The notes under the pieces are model-generated. The model was not told the DNA's origin. It did not search any database and worked only from the letters and a program-made list of their open reading frames with translations. A stretch of 64,000 bases of DNA, taken from assembly GCA_963798455.1 (NCBI GenBank), contig CAWCTD010000003.1, positions 2,356,001 to 2,420,000 on the forward strand, read 5' to 3'. Shown here one piece after another: positions 34,908 to 43,728 of the stretch (positions are counted from its first letter, which is position 1; each line of letters begins with the position of its first letter). Position numbers and translations under genes: made by a program. The DNA is from CAWCTD01 sp963798455 (lineage in GTDB: Bacteria; Acidobacteriota; Terriglobia; Bryobacterales; Bryobacteraceae).

Positions 34908-36032
34908 CTATGTCCGGTAGCCGATGATCATGGGCGAGTGGGAGCCGATGTCGGCCGTTTCCACGCGTTGGAACCCGGCTTCCTGGAGCCACCGATCGTA
35001 CTCGGCGAAGGTGTAGGTGTCGCCGGTCGTGGTGTTGACCAGCATGTTCAACGCGAAGATCAGAGGAAACAGCGGCGCGTTGCGCTCGTCGTTGGGGATC
35101 ATGTCGAGGATAACGACCCTTCCTCCGGGAGCCAGCGCACGGTACACCCGGCGGAACAGGTCGCGCGAGGAGTCCTCGCCCTCGGAATGAACGATGTTGC
35201 CGAGGACGGCCAAGTCGTAGCGCGCGGTGCCAAGGTCAACGGACTTCAGGTCTCCGGGGAGGAAGTCGAAACGCGTCTCCAGGCGGTGGCGCTTCACGAA
35301 CTCTCGCGTCACCCCCAGCACCGCCGGAAAATCGAGAGCCGTCACATGGGCATAGGGATCCGCCTCGGCGATGGAAATGCTCCAGATCGCCGAGCCGCAG
35401 GCGACGTCGAGCACACGCATCCCTCGCGTGCGCGTTCCGGCGCCGAGAACCTGCGCGGCGCGCTTTGCGGGCTCGGCATGCACCACGTGAAGGCTGCGGA
35501 TGAGCTTCGGGAAGAAATCCTCAGCCACGTCCTTCTGGTCCACCGGCAGATACGGCCTGCCGGTGCGCACGGATTCCGTCAGGTTACCCCAAGCATCCCA
35601 GAGCGCATTCAGGCTCAAGAAGTCGCCCAGGTACTCCGGCCTGTTCCTCAAGAGGTGCCGGTGGGCAATGTCCGTCAGGCCATATCGCGTCTCGTCCTTG
35701 GTCAGCAAGCCGATGCCCACCAGGGCGTCCAGAAGCATGCGCATGCCGCGTTCCGAGGCTTCGGCGGCATGGGCCACTTTCCCCGCGGTGGTTCTCCCGT
35801 CGGAGATGTGGCCGAAAACATTCAATTCCAGGGCAGCACTCAGGATGCGCGCAGGAGCGAACCCGAAGTGCATCTCCATGAAGTGTTGGGCGGTCGAACC
35901 GGGGGCGTGCTGCGTCCCCTCCTCGGTCGTCCGATGATGAGCTTGTGAAGCGACCGACCCGTTCCCGTCTTCGCCCGAAACCGGTGCGTGGGAATCCGAG
36001 ACGGCGATCAACGTCCGTTTGTTGCCAGGCAT
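34908..36032 (-). CDS. SAM-dependent O-methyltransferase (Methyltransf_2 type)
   Basis: Up to 374 residues from ATG 36032; the first about 45 residues are low-complexity and the start may be downstream. Residues 50-140 form the winged-helix dimerisation domain (ARILSAALELNVFGHISDG, MLLDALVGIGLLTKD). The Rossmann domain has VLDVACGSAIWSISIAEAD (motif I), TALDFPAVLGVTREF, DFLPGDLK and GGRVVILDMIPND. It resembles plant-type and polyketide O-methyltransferases acting on small aromatic or secondary metabolites. It converges on the preceding FAD oxidoreductase with a 12-nt gap. Confidence 0.85.
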   Translation of the reverse strand: MPGNKRTLIAVSDSHAPVSGEDGNGSVASQAHHRTTEEGTQHAPGSTAQHFMEMHFGFAPARILSAALELNVFGHISDGRTTAGKVAHAAEASERGMRMLLDALVGIGLLTKDETRYGLTDIAHRHLLRNRPEYLGDFLSLNALWDAWGNLTESVRTGRPYLPVDQKDVAEDFFPKLIRSLHVVHAEPAKRAAQVLGAGTRTRGMRVLDVACGSAIWSISIAEADPYAHVTALDFPAVLGVTREFVKRHRLETRFDFLPGDLKSVDLGTARYDLAVLGNIVHSEGEDSSRDLFRRVYRALAPGGRVVILDMIPNDERNAPLFPLIFALNMLVNTTTGDTYTFAEYDRWLQEAGFQRVETADIGSHSPMIIGYRT

Positions 36033-36102
36033 GGTGTTCCCCTCTGTGGTCTTGAACAGCTATGTTTCCAGGCTAGGGCTTACCTGACTGAATTGTCAAG
36101 AT

Positions 36103-36759
36103 TCACACAAGCGGAGCGTTTGATCGGGTTTTGCCCCGAATGATGCGGCGGAGTTCGCGCGCGGCGGCCGCGGGGTCCGGGGCCGCGCAGATGGCGGAGA
36201 CGACAGCGATGCCGTCCGCGCCGGCTTCGATGACCTGACGGGCGTTTGAGGCGTTGATCCCGCCGATGGCGACCAGCACGTGACGCGACCGGGCGCGGAG
36301 AGCCGCCAGAAGCCCGGTCCCCCACGCCCGGGCGGTGTCGGGCTTGGTAGGGGTGTCGAAGATGGGGCTCACTCCCAGATAGTCGGCGTCAAGATCCGAG
36401 GCCTGGAGGGCCTGTTCCATGGTATCGACGGACAGTCCGACGAGGAAGTTCGGCCCCACGAGCTGGCGCACGTCCCGGTAGTCCATGTCCGCCTGCCCCA
36501 AGTGGACTCCATCGGCGCCGGCGGCGAGGGCGACATCCACGCGGTCGTTGATGATGAGAGGGACACCCAGAGGCGCCAAAGCCGACTTCAGGCGCCGCGC
36601 CAGCGCGACGAAATCCCGCGTCGAGCAATCCTTCTCGCGGAGTTGAACGGCGGCGACGCCGCCACTGACGGCGGCGGTTACCACATCCACCAGCGGGCGA
36701 GAGCCTGCCAGCCGCCGGTCCGTCACCAAGTACAGGCCCCAGTCGGCGGGGCGCGTCAC
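36103..36759 (-). CDS. thiE: thiamine-phosphate synthase
   Basis: A 218-residue TIM barrel with GLYLVTDRRLAG at the N-terminus, VQLREKDCSTRDF (HMP-PP binding), PLIINDRVDVALAAGADGVHLGQAD (Mg/pyrophosphate site), YLGVSPIFDTPTK and the phosphate loop VAIGGINASNA. ThiE couples HMP-pyrophosphate to HET-phosphate to make thiamine phosphate. It overlaps thiM by 4 nt with thiM first, so the two form an operon devoted to thiazole salvage. No other thi genes are in the window. Confidence 0.95.
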   Translation of the reverse strand: MTRPADWGLYLVTDRRLAGSRPLVDVVTAAVSGGVAAVQLREKDCSTRDFVALARRLKSALAPLGVPLIINDRVDVALAAGADGVHLGQADMDYRDVRQLVGPNFLVGLSVDTMEQALQASDLDADYLGVSPIFDTPTKPDTARAWGTGLLAALRARSRHVLVAIGGINASNARQVIEAGADGIAVVSAICAAPDPAAAARELRRIIRGKTRSNAPLV

Positions 36760-37559
36760 GCCGCCTCCATCCTCAGCCGGTCACCGATGTCGGATTCGGC
36801 CAACAGGAAAAGCGCATCCAGGAGGTGCATCTGGAAGCTGCCGGGTCCCCGGGAGCGCTGCGCGGCCATCTCTCCGGCGATGCCCATGACCGCCATGGCG
36901 TGCGCGGCCGCCATGAAAGGATCGGGATTCACGGCGGCAAAGGCGCCCGTCAAAGCCGAGGCTGTGCAGCCGAGGCCGGTAACCCGGGGCATCATGGGGT
37001 GGCCGTTGAACACCCGGATCACGGAGCGGCCCGACACGATCAGGTCGGTCGCGCCGCTCACACTCACCACCGAGTGGCAATGCTCGGAGAGGATGCGCGC
37101 CGCATCGAGGGCCTCCTCGGAGGTGTGGGTGCTGTCCACGCCTTTGGTGGCGTCCTCGGCATAGAGCACGGCTCTGATCTCGGAAGCGTTGCCACGGATG
37201 ATGGAGGGCGGCGCTTGTTGCAGCAGAGTATGTACGGTCGAGGTGCGAAATCGCGTGGCCCCGGCGCCAACCGGATCAAGGATGACCGGGATGCCTTTCG
37301 CCTTGGCCCGCTGTCCTGCCTTGACCATGGCCTCGATCCAGGGCTCGCTCAGGGTTCCGATGTTGATCACCAGCGCCCGCGCAATGCCGGCCATCTCCCC
37401 CACCTCTTCCACGGCGTGCGCCATGACGGGCGACGCGCCGATCGACAGCAGCGCGTTGGCCGTGGTGTTCATCACAACGTAGTTCGTAATGTTGTGGACT
37501 AGCGGCGCCTGGTCGCGGATCTTCAGTACGTCTTGCCAGATGTCGAGAGCTTGGCCGAT
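36756..37559 (-). CDS. thiM: hydroxyethylthiazole kinase, with apparent ATC start
   Basis: The ribokinase-fold protein has PLVHNITNYVVMNTTANALLS, PVILDPVGAGATRFR, IIRGNASEIRA and GLGCTASALTGAFAAV (catalytic Cys/anion hole), and phosphorylates 4-methyl-5-hydroxyethylthiazole. The first canonical start in frame is GTG 37475, but that would remove the HNITN motif. Full length (267 residues) is reached only by starting at ATC 37559, which sits 6 nt after GGGAGG. Either a rare start codon or a base error (ATG to ATC) is implied. No TPP riboswitch consensus is visible upstream. Confidence 0.88.
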   Translation of the reverse strand: MGQALDIWQDVLKIRDQAPLVHNITNYVVMNTTANALLSIGASPVMAHAVEEVGEMAGIARALVINIGTLSEPWIEAMVKAGQRAKAKGIPVILDPVGAGATRFRTSTVHTLLQQAPPSIIRGNASEIRAVLYAEDATKGVDSTHTSEEALDAARILSEHCHSVVSVSGATDLIVSGRSVIRVFNGHPMMPRVTGLGCTASALTGAFAAVNPDPFMAAAHAMAVMGIAGEMAAQRSRGPGSFQMHLLDALFLLAESDIGDRLRMEAA

Positions 37560-37721
37560 GGTGGTCCTCCCTGACAGGTGCCCCTATCTGTACACGAGCA
37601 TACAACAGAACGCTTGTTGCGGACGCTTTCGCCCCGGCATCAGATTGCACGTAAAGAGTTTGTAAACCTGCTAACGGAGGACTCACCCACCGCATCGTTA
37701 CATACAGAGGCGGAAGGAGAT

Positions 37722-39110
37722 ATGGCAATGATCCGACGAAAGGCTTTCATTTGGATCGCGGCGGCCGGCGCTTTCGCGGTGGCTGGGGGCTGGACTGTCC
37801 TGCGCGGCCGCAATGACGTCGAGTACCGCACGGAGCCGGTTGACAAGGGCAGCATCTCTTATACCGTCTCGGCCACCGGCAGCCCGAACGCTGTGGTGAC
37901 GGTACAGGTGGGGTCGCAGGTCTCCGGCAACATCCTGGCGCTGTATGCCGACTTCAATACGAAGGTGAAAAAGGGACAGTTGGTGGCGCGCATCGACCCG
38001 CAGGTCTTCCAGGCCAAGGTCGACCAGACGAAAGCCAGCCTGGACGCCGCGAATGCGGCCGTGGTAAACGCGCGCGCCGGCGTCCAAAAGGCGCAGGCCG
38101 ATCTTGCGGATTCACAGGCGGGGGTGGCGAACGCCGAGGCGCTGGTGCTTAAGGCCAAGGTGGCCGTTCAAAACGACAAGATTTCTCTGGACCGCCAGTT
38201 GTCGCTGTACAAGGATGGGGTGACCGCGCTCCAGGATCGGGACACGGCGCAGGCCGCTTATGATTCCGCCGCAGCGGACGTGAAGGCGGCCGAAGCGCAG
38301 CAAAGGGCCGCGGTGGAAAAGGTAGCCTCTTCCCAGGCTGATGTGGAAGTTTCCCGGACGCAACTTGCTTCCGCCGAGGCCCAGGTGGAGCAGTGGAAGG
38401 CCTCCCTGGCGCAAGCTCAGTTGGATTTGGACCACACGTACATCCGGGCGCCGGTGGACGGAACGGTGGTCTCGCGCAACGTAGACGTTGGGCAGACCGT
38501 CGCCGCTAGTCTTCAGGCTCCCACGCTGTTTCAGATCGCGCAGGATCTCACCAAGATGCAGGTGGACACGAACGTCTCGGAAGCCGACGTAGGGCGGCTG
38601 CAGGTGGGCCAGCCGGCCACTTTCACGGTGGACGCCTATCCGGGGGAGGTTTTCCGCGGCCAGGTCTCTCAGATCCGTCAGGCCCCCATCAACGTTCAAA
38701 ACGTGGTCACGTACGATGCCGTGATCTCCGTCTCCAACCCGGATCTGAAGCTCTTCCCCGGCATGACCGCCAATGTGAAGATCCGGGTTGAAAGGCACAC
38801 CGGCGTGCTGCGCGTGCCGAACGCAGCTTTGCGCTTCCGCCCCGTCGCCGCCGTTGTGACGCGCGCCTCTACGGGCCTCTCCAAACAGGGCGGGCGCCGC
38901 GGGCAGGTCCCAGAGGCGACCGTTTGGGTGCTCGGCCCCGGCGGCAAACCGGTCTCCGTCCAGGTCAAGACCGGCCTGAGTGACGGCAACTACACGGAGA
39001 TCACCGGGGGCGATCTGAAAGAAGGCGAGCAGGTGCTCGTCGCCGATCTCTCCGGGAACGCCGCCGCGCCGGCCGCGGGTCCTGGTGGACGGCGTGGATT
39101 CGGGTTCTGA
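37722..39110 (+). CDS. MacA-like periplasmic adaptor (membrane fusion protein)
   Basis: Start ATG 37722 with GGAAGGAGA upstream; about 462 residues. One N-terminal membrane helix (AFIWIAAAGAFAVAGGWTVL) anchors it. Then barrel-sandwich halves (PNAVVTVQVGSQVSGNILAL; DHTYIRAPVDGTVVSR) flank an unusually long coiled-coil hairpin of about 150 residues rich in Ala/Gln/Lys heptads, followed by the beta-barrel domain and a Gly-rich tail ending RRGFGF. It bridges the MacB-like ABC transporter and an outer-membrane channel for export of unknown substrates. It is 2 nt upstream of the ATPase gene. Confidence 0.92.
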   Translation: MAMIRRKAFIWIAAAGAFAVAGGWTVLRGRNDVEYRTEPVDKGSISYTVSATGSPNAVVTVQVGSQVSGNILALYADFNTKVKKGQLVARIDPQVFQAKVDQTKASLDAANAAVVNARAGVQKAQADLADSQAGVANAEALVLKAKVAVQNDKISLDRQLSLYKDGVTALQDRDTAQAAYDSAAADVKAAEAQQRAAVEKVASSQADVEVSRTQLASAEAQVEQWKASLAQAQLDLDHTYIRAPVDGTVVSRNVDVGQTVAASLQAPTLFQIAQDLTKMQVDTNVSEADVGRLQVGQPATFTVDAYPGEVFRGQVSQIRQAPINVQNVVTYDAVISVSNPDLKLFPGMTANVKIRVERHTGVLRVPNAALRFRPVAAVVTRASTGLSKQGGRRGQVPEATVWVLGPGGKPVSVQVKTGLSDGNYTEITGGDLKEGEQVLVADLSGNAAAPAAGPGGRRGFGF

Positions 39111-39112
39111 TT

Positions 39113-39871
39113 ATGCCTACGATCATAGAGATTCACGACCTGGTCAAGGACTACAGGCTCGGGGACGTTGTGGTTCACGCCTTGCGGGATGTCTCGCTAC
39201 AGGTCGAGCGGGGCGAGTTCGTGGCCATCATGGGGCCTTCCGGCTCCGGCAAGTCCACTTTCATGAACATACTCGGATGCCTGGATAGGCCGACCTCGGG
39301 TGTGTACAAGCTGGACGGCATCAGCGTGGGGGAACTCAGCCGTGACCGGCTGGCCGAAATCCGCAACAGGAAAATGGGTTTCGTCTTTCAGCAGTTCAAC
39401 CTCCTGGCCCGGACCAGCGCCGTCGAAAACGTCGAGCTCCCGCTGCTGTACTCCGATGTCCCGGCGCAGGACCACCGCGCCAAGGCGATGCACGTTCTGG
39501 CCGCAGTCGGTCTGGAGATCTGGGCCGGCCACCAGCCGTCTCAGCTTTCGGGCGGCCAGCAGCAGCGAGTCGCGATCGCCCGGTCTCTCATCAACGACCC
39601 GCAGATCATCCTGGCCGACGAGCCCACCGGGGCCCTGGACTCCCGCACCGGGATCGAGATCATGGCCATCTTTCAGCGGCTGAACCGGGAATCCGGAATC
39701 ACCATCGTGCTCGTGACTCACGACCCCGACATTGCGGCTTTCGCGAACCGAAACATTCACTTTAAGGACGGCAGGCTGATTCAGGACGTGCAAATCGGCG
39801 AGCCTCGCCGGGCGCAGGAAGAGCTCGACCAGAGGCCGGCCGAGGAAGAACAGGAACTGGTGGCGTCATGA
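39113..39871 (+). CDS. MacB/LolD-type ABC transporter ATPase
   Basis: A 252-residue ATPase: Walker A GPSGSGKST in MGPSGSGKSTFMNILGC, Q loop VFQQFNLLAR, signature LSGGQQQRVAIARSL, Walker B IILADEPTGALD and switch His in VLVTHDPD. It matches the N-terminal domain of MacB as a separate polypeptide. A charged 30-residue C-terminal tail (RRAQEELDQRPAEEEQE) is extra. It overlaps the permease gene by 4 nt. Energises the adaptor-permease exporter from the cytoplasmic side. Confidence 0.95.
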   Translation: MPTIIEIHDLVKDYRLGDVVVHALRDVSLQVERGEFVAIMGPSGSGKSTFMNILGCLDRPTSGVYKLDGISVGELSRDRLAEIRNRKMGFVFQQFNLLARTSAVENVELPLLYSDVPAQDHRAKAMHVLAAVGLEIWAGHQPSQLSGGQQQRVAIARSLINDPQIILADEPTGALDSRTGIEIMAIFQRLNRESGITIVLVTHDPDIAAFANRNIHFKDGRLIQDVQIGEPRRAQEELDQRPAEEEQELVAS

Positions 39872-41100
39872 GAATACTTGCGAGCATCCGAATTGCGTTG
39901 CGGGCGCTGCGGGTCAACCGTCTGCGCTCGGCTCTGACCATGCTCGGGATCATCATCGGCGTGGCGGCGGTCATCGCCATGGTGGCCATCGGGAGTGGCG
40001 CCACGGCCCGCATCAAGGAGCAGATCCAGAGCATCGGCAGCAACCTCATCATGGTCATGCCGGGCAGTTTGACCTCGAACGGCATCCGGCTGGGTAGCGG
40101 GGCGGGGGTTTCGCTGACCGAGGACGACGCCAAAGCGATCGCCGCTGAGTGCCCCGCTGTGGGGGCGGTGGCTCCGATTGTGCGCGGCGGCGGGCAGGTG
40201 ATGTACGGCAACAACAACTGGGCTACCTCCATCCAAGGCACCACGCCCGACTACCTTACGATTCGGGATCAGACGGTAGTGTCGGGCCGCGTTTTCACGA
40301 GCCAGGATGTGGACTCCGCCGCCAAGGTGGCGTTGCTGGGCCAAACCGTCGTCACGAACCTGTTCGGCGCTTCCGACCCTGTCGGCCAGGTGATCCGGAT
40401 CAAGAACGTTCCTTTCACCGTGGCCGGCGTGTTGTCGCCCAAAGGCCAGTCGCCCTGGGGGCAGGATCAGGATGACGTTATTGTCATCCCGATCTCGACC
40501 GCCAAGAGGGATATCACCGGGACCAGCCACGCCAACGCCCGCGCGGTGAACAACCTGATGGTGCAAGCTCTGGCCCCGAACCTCATGAACGAAGCTCAGC
40601 GCGAGATCACGGCGTTGTTGCGACAGCGCCACCGCGTTCAAACGGATCAGGACGATGACTTTACGGTGAGGAATCTCTCTGAGGTTTTCGATGCGCAGGA
40701 GAGCTCGGCGCGGGTCATGTCGCTGCTGCTCGGCGCGATCGCCTCGGTGTCGCTGATCGTGGGCGGCATCGGAATCATGAACATCATGCTGGTCTCGGTA
40801 ACCGAGCGCACGCGAGAGATCGGGCTGCGCCTGGCGATCGGGGCCAAGACGCACGACATCCTGTCGCAGTTCCTCGTGGAAGCGGTGACGCTCTCCGCGT
40901 TGGGCGGGGTCGCGGGCATCCTTATTGGGGTCGGAACCTCCGCCATGATTTCCTACCTCGCCGGCTGGTCCACGTTGATCAGCCCGACCGCCATCCTGCT
41001 GGCGTTCGTGTTCTCGGCCCTGGTCGGGGTTTCTTTCGGCTATTATCCGGCCCGCAAGGCGGCGTTCCTGGATCCCATCGAAGCCCTGCGCTATGAGTGA
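39868..41100 (+). CDS. MacB-type ABC transporter permease
   Basis: A 410-residue permease with the FtsX/MacB topology: helix 1 after RVNRLRSALTMLGIIIGVAAVIAMVAIG, a large periplasmic MacB_PCD domain (about 50-280), then three C-terminal helices starting SLIVGGIGIMNIMLVSVTERTREIGLR, the coupling-helix motif, and ending YPARKAAFLDPIEALRYE. These mechanotransmission-type transporters power efflux without passing substrate through the membrane domain. Its last 10 nt overlap the convergent clpS gene. Confidence 0.95.
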   Translation: MRILASIRIALRALRVNRLRSALTMLGIIIGVAAVIAMVAIGSGATARIKEQIQSIGSNLIMVMPGSLTSNGIRLGSGAGVSLTEDDAKAIAAECPAVGAVAPIVRGGGQVMYGNNNWATSIQGTTPDYLTIRDQTVVSGRVFTSQDVDSAAKVALLGQTVVTNLFGASDPVGQVIRIKNVPFTVAGVLSPKGQSPWGQDQDDVIVIPISTAKRDITGTSHANARAVNNLMVQALAPNLMNEAQREITALLRQRHRVQTDQDDDFTVRNLSEVFDAQESSARVMSLLLGAIASVSLIVGGIGIMNIMLVSVTERTREIGLRLAIGAKTHDILSQFLVEAVTLSALGGVAGILIGVGTSAMISYLAGWSTLISPTAILLAFVFSALVGVSFGYYPARKAAFLDPIEALRYE

Positions 41101-41420
41101 GCCGCAGCCGGCTCCAGCACGGCGGTCATGGCGCCTTTGCAGTTGGGCATGCGCCAGTCGGGGCCGCAAGCGTGAATCTGGTCGCGCGCGAACTCGGCTT
41201 GGGGCAGCTCACAAGTGATCACAATGGTCCGGCCCGTCGTGTCTACCTCCACGGCGTGCTGGAAGGCTTCGACCTGCGACATGAGGAAGAGCCGGCCGAG
41301 CATCTCGACCACGTAGTCGTAGGTATGCTCGTCGTCGTCGAGCAGCACCACATGGTAGAGAGGAGTGAGCCGCTCCTGCTCACGGATCTCGGTCTCAGGG
41401 GTTGTCGCGGGCTTGGCCAC
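41091..41420 (-). CDS. clpS: ClpS, adaptor of the ClpAP/ClpCP protease
   Basis: GTG 41420, preceded by AGGTGG, gives 109 residues; a longer ATG-initiated form (41471) would overlap the tmRNA promoter. The fold markers are PLYHVVLLDDDEHTYDYVVEML (binding-pocket Asn/Asp region), GRTIVITCELPQAEFARDQIHA. ClpS delivers N-degron substrates to the Clp ATPase and inhibits degradation of SsrA-tagged proteins by ClpAP. It is transcribed divergently from ssrA (tmRNA), so the two regulators of Clp substrate choice share an intergenic region. Confidence 0.93.
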   Translation of the reverse strand: MAKPATTPETEIREQERLTPLYHVVLLDDDEHTYDYVVEMLGRLFLMSQVEAFQHAVEVDTTGRTIVITCELPQAEFARDQIHACGPDWRMPNCKGAMTAVLEPAAAHS

Positions 41421-41452
41421 CGATCCACCTAATGTAGCTGAATTCGCTGCAC

Positions 41453-41481
41453 TTGGGTAGCGGGCGTGCATGGGCTACAAT
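41453..41481 (+). promoter_or_regulatory. sigma70-type promoter of ssrA
   Basis: TTGGGT (-35, 41453-41458) and TACAAT (-10, 41476-41481) are spaced by exactly 17 bp. The mature tmRNA 5' end at 41489 lies 7 nt after the -10 box, so transcription may start at or next to the mature end. Confidence 0.65.
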
Positions 41482-41488
41482 ACTAGCG

Positions 41489-41839
41489 GGGGGCGAAACG
41501 GATTCGACGGGATTGAATTGTGGTGAAGAGGCGTGCCGGGTTCCGAGCTCCCGTTAAACGATCGGAAAACCAAAACTGCCAACACGCAGTTTGCATACGC
41601 TGCCTAATTAGTTAGGCAGCCGCCCCGGCTGCTGAGCCCGCGCGGCAGTCGCAAGGCGTCATCTTGCGGGATGGGTCGAGGGCTTCGGTCCGGAGCCGCA
41701 GGCCGAGATCAATCGGACTAGGTCGCCGCCGCTCTTGCCGGTTCTGATGCGGCGGCCGAAAAAACCGAATCGGCTACGCACGTAGGCTCTTCACGGCAGG
41801 CTTTCTCGGACGCGGGTTCGACTCCCGCCGCCTCCACCA
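41489..41839 (+). ncRNA. ssrA: tmRNA (transfer-messenger RNA), tag ANTQFAYAA
   Basis: Begins GGGGGCGAAACGGATTCGAC and ends GGTTCGACTCCCGCCGCCTCCACCA with CCA encoded; 5' GGGGGCG pairs with 3' CGCCTCC as the tRNA-like acceptor. The tag reading frame at 41578-41604 encodes ANTQFAYAA followed by TAA (41605-41607), a normal length and hydrophobic AA end for Clp/Lon recognition. Several pseudoknot-forming GC stems follow. It rescues ribosomes stalled on truncated mRNAs together with SmpB (not in window). One-piece form; not permuted. Confidence 0.98.
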
Positions 41840-41965
41840 GGAGATTCTCGGGCACGACATCTGTTCCAATCCCTCGACGAGCCGCTCCGCCCTTGTCCCA
41901 CGGCACACGGAAGTGCCAGACTCTCTTTGCGGGTTGGTTCAACAACAGCCCGGGTTCCCTGACAA

Positions 41966-42973
41966 CTACGCCGACTTGATCTCCGTCCAGAGGCGGTCGC
42001 GGAGGCGCTGGATCGAGGGCGGCGGCGTTTGCCACCATTCCCCCCGCGCCAGCACCTCCGGCGGCGGGTAGAGCACCGGGTTGCGCCGCAGCTCCTCGGG
42101 CACACGTGCGCAGGCGGCGGTTCGCGAGGCCCGTGAGATCGACGCCGAGACCTCCGGCCGCAGCAAGTAGTCGATGAAACGGTGCGCCAGCTCAACCCGG
42201 CGGCTCTCTCGGAGCACGACAGCGGTATCCGCGTAGAGCGGAAAACCCTCCGAAGGGTAAACGAAGGCCAGGTCCTTGGATGCGTCCATGGCCTGCTGCG
42301 CCGTGGTCCCCCACAACTGCGCGGCCAGCACATCTCCGGCCACCAACTGGTCCCGCACTTCGGCGTTCAGGTAGGCGCGCACCAGGGGCTTCTGCGCGAC
42401 AGCCTCTCTCCCGGCCCGCCGCAGCTCGTCCGCGCTGGTCGAGTTGACCGACAGACCCAGCTTCTTCAGCGCCGCGCCCAATACCTCGGCCGGATCGTCC
42501 AGCATCGTGATCCGCCCCGCCAGCCGCGCGTCCCACATAGCGGCCCACGACGCCGGCGCGGGCGACACCTTCCGGTTGTACGAAATACCGGTCCCGCTCC
42601 ACATGTATGGTGCACACCATTTCAACTCCGGATCCCACGCCGGCGACTGAAACCTGGGATCGAGCGACTTCAGGTTCGGCAGCCATTCGTGCCTCAGCGG
42701 CGCCACGAGGCCCTGCTCCCGCATCGGGCGGACGAAGTAGTGCGTCGGGAAAACCACGTCCCAACCGGAGTTGCCAGAGAACACTCTCGCCAGCATCTCC
42801 TCGTTGCTCTCATAGACGGCATAGCGCACGCGAACCCCGAACTCCTTCTCGAAATTCGGAACCGTGTCCGGCGCCACGTAGCTGGACCAGTTGAAGACGT
42901 TGAGCCGATCCGCGCCGCCCCGCGCACAGCCGGCCATGCCGGCGCCCAGCATCAGGAAAGACCGGCGATTCAT
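41966..42973 (-). CDS. potD: spermidine/putrescine ABC transporter substrate-binding lipoprotein
   Basis: ATG 42973 overlaps the potC stop by 4 nt. The 335-residue protein has a short lipoprotein signal (NRRSFLMLGAGMAGC, lipobox Cys16), then LNVFNWSSYVAPDTVPNFEKEFGV, VVFPTHYFVRPMREQGL, MWSGTGISYNRK, ADELRRAGR and VYPSEGFPLYADTAVV, the polyamine-binding cleft markers of PotD/PotF. It captures spermidine or putrescine in the periplasm for the PotABC importer. Last gene of the operon. Confidence 0.93.
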   Translation of the reverse strand: MNRRSFLMLGAGMAGCARGGADRLNVFNWSSYVAPDTVPNFEKEFGVRVRYAVYESNEEMLARVFSGNSGWDVVFPTHYFVRPMREQGLVAPLRHEWLPNLKSLDPRFQSPAWDPELKWCAPYMWSGTGISYNRKVSPAPASWAAMWDARLAGRITMLDDPAEVLGAALKKLGLSVNSTSADELRRAGREAVAQKPLVRAYLNAEVRDQLVAGDVLAAQLWGTTAQQAMDASKDLAFVYPSEGFPLYADTAVVLRESRRVELAHRFIDYLLRPEVSASISRASRTAACARVPEELRRNPVLYPPPEVLARGEWWQTPPPSIQRLRDRLWTEIKSA

Positions 42974-43728
42974 GCTCTTCTCCACCGCTCCGCGACCAGG
43001 ATCAACGAGCCGAGCGCCACCACGATGAGCGCGGAAACCGCGTTCACCACCGGGTTGGCTCCGCGCTTCGCCATGGCGTAAATGACCATGGGCAGCGTTT
43101 GCGAGTCCACGCCCGCCACCAGGCTGGTGATGACATAGTCGTCGAAGGAGACGGTGAAGGCCAGCAGCGCGGCGGCGGCGATGGCCGGCACGAGCAGGGG
43201 CAGGGTGACCTCGCGAAACGCCTGCCATTCGGTGGCCCCCAGATCCATTGCCGCTTCTTCCAGCGCGGGGTCAAGCGTCCGAAGGCGGGCGATCACGACC
43301 ACCACCACGTAGGCGATCGAGAAAGCGACGTGCGCGCCGATCACGGTGTGCATCCCGAGCTGCGCGCCCAGGTAGCGGAAGACCCATTGGTAGAAGGCCA
43401 GGAGCGAGATTCCCATCACTATCTCAGGCGTGACCAGCGACAGGTACATCGAGCCCGATATGACTGGCGAGCCGCGCTTCCACAACCCATAGGCGCATAG
43501 CGTGCCGATGAGGGTGGAGATCGCCGTGGCGGCGAAGGCAATGATGAGGCTGTTGAAGGCGCCTTCCACCAACTGCGGATCGCGGAAGGCCGCGCGGTAC
43601 CAGTCGAGAGAGAAACCCCGCCAGACCGTGAACCTCGACGCGTTGAAGCTGAACAGCGTGAGGACCAGCAGCGGGACGTGAAGGAAGGCATAAGCGCCCG
43701 CCGCGTACAAGGCCAGCACTCGCCTCAC
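42970..43728 (-). CDS. potC: polyamine ABC transporter permease
   Basis: GTG 43728, overlapping the potB stop by 4 nt; 252 residues with six hydrophobic helices. Typical PotC features are SFNASRFTVWRGFSLDWY near the start and the EAA loop EEAAMDLGATEWQAFREVTLPLLVPA that docks on the ATPase. Longer upstream in-frame sequence belongs to the potB shadow and was discarded. Inner-membrane half of the polyamine importer. Confidence 0.94.
   Translation of the reverse strand: MRRVLALYAAGAYAFLHVPLLVLTLFSFNASRFTVWRGFSLDWYRAAFRDPQLVEGAFNSLIIAFAATAISTLIGTLCAYGLWKRGSPVISGSMYLSLVTPEIVMGISLLAFYQWVFRYLGAQLGMHTVIGAHVAFSIAYVVVVVIARLRTLDPALEEAAMDLGATEWQAFREVTLPLLVPAIAAAALLAFTVSFDDYVITSLVAGVDSQTLPMVIYAMAKRGANPVVNAVSALIVVALGSLILVAERWRRA

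Noticed and set aside
37560..37720. TPP riboswitch upstream of thiM
   Set aside because: The THI-box elements (CUGAGA, ACCUGAUC-type) are not found in the 160 nt upstream of thiM.
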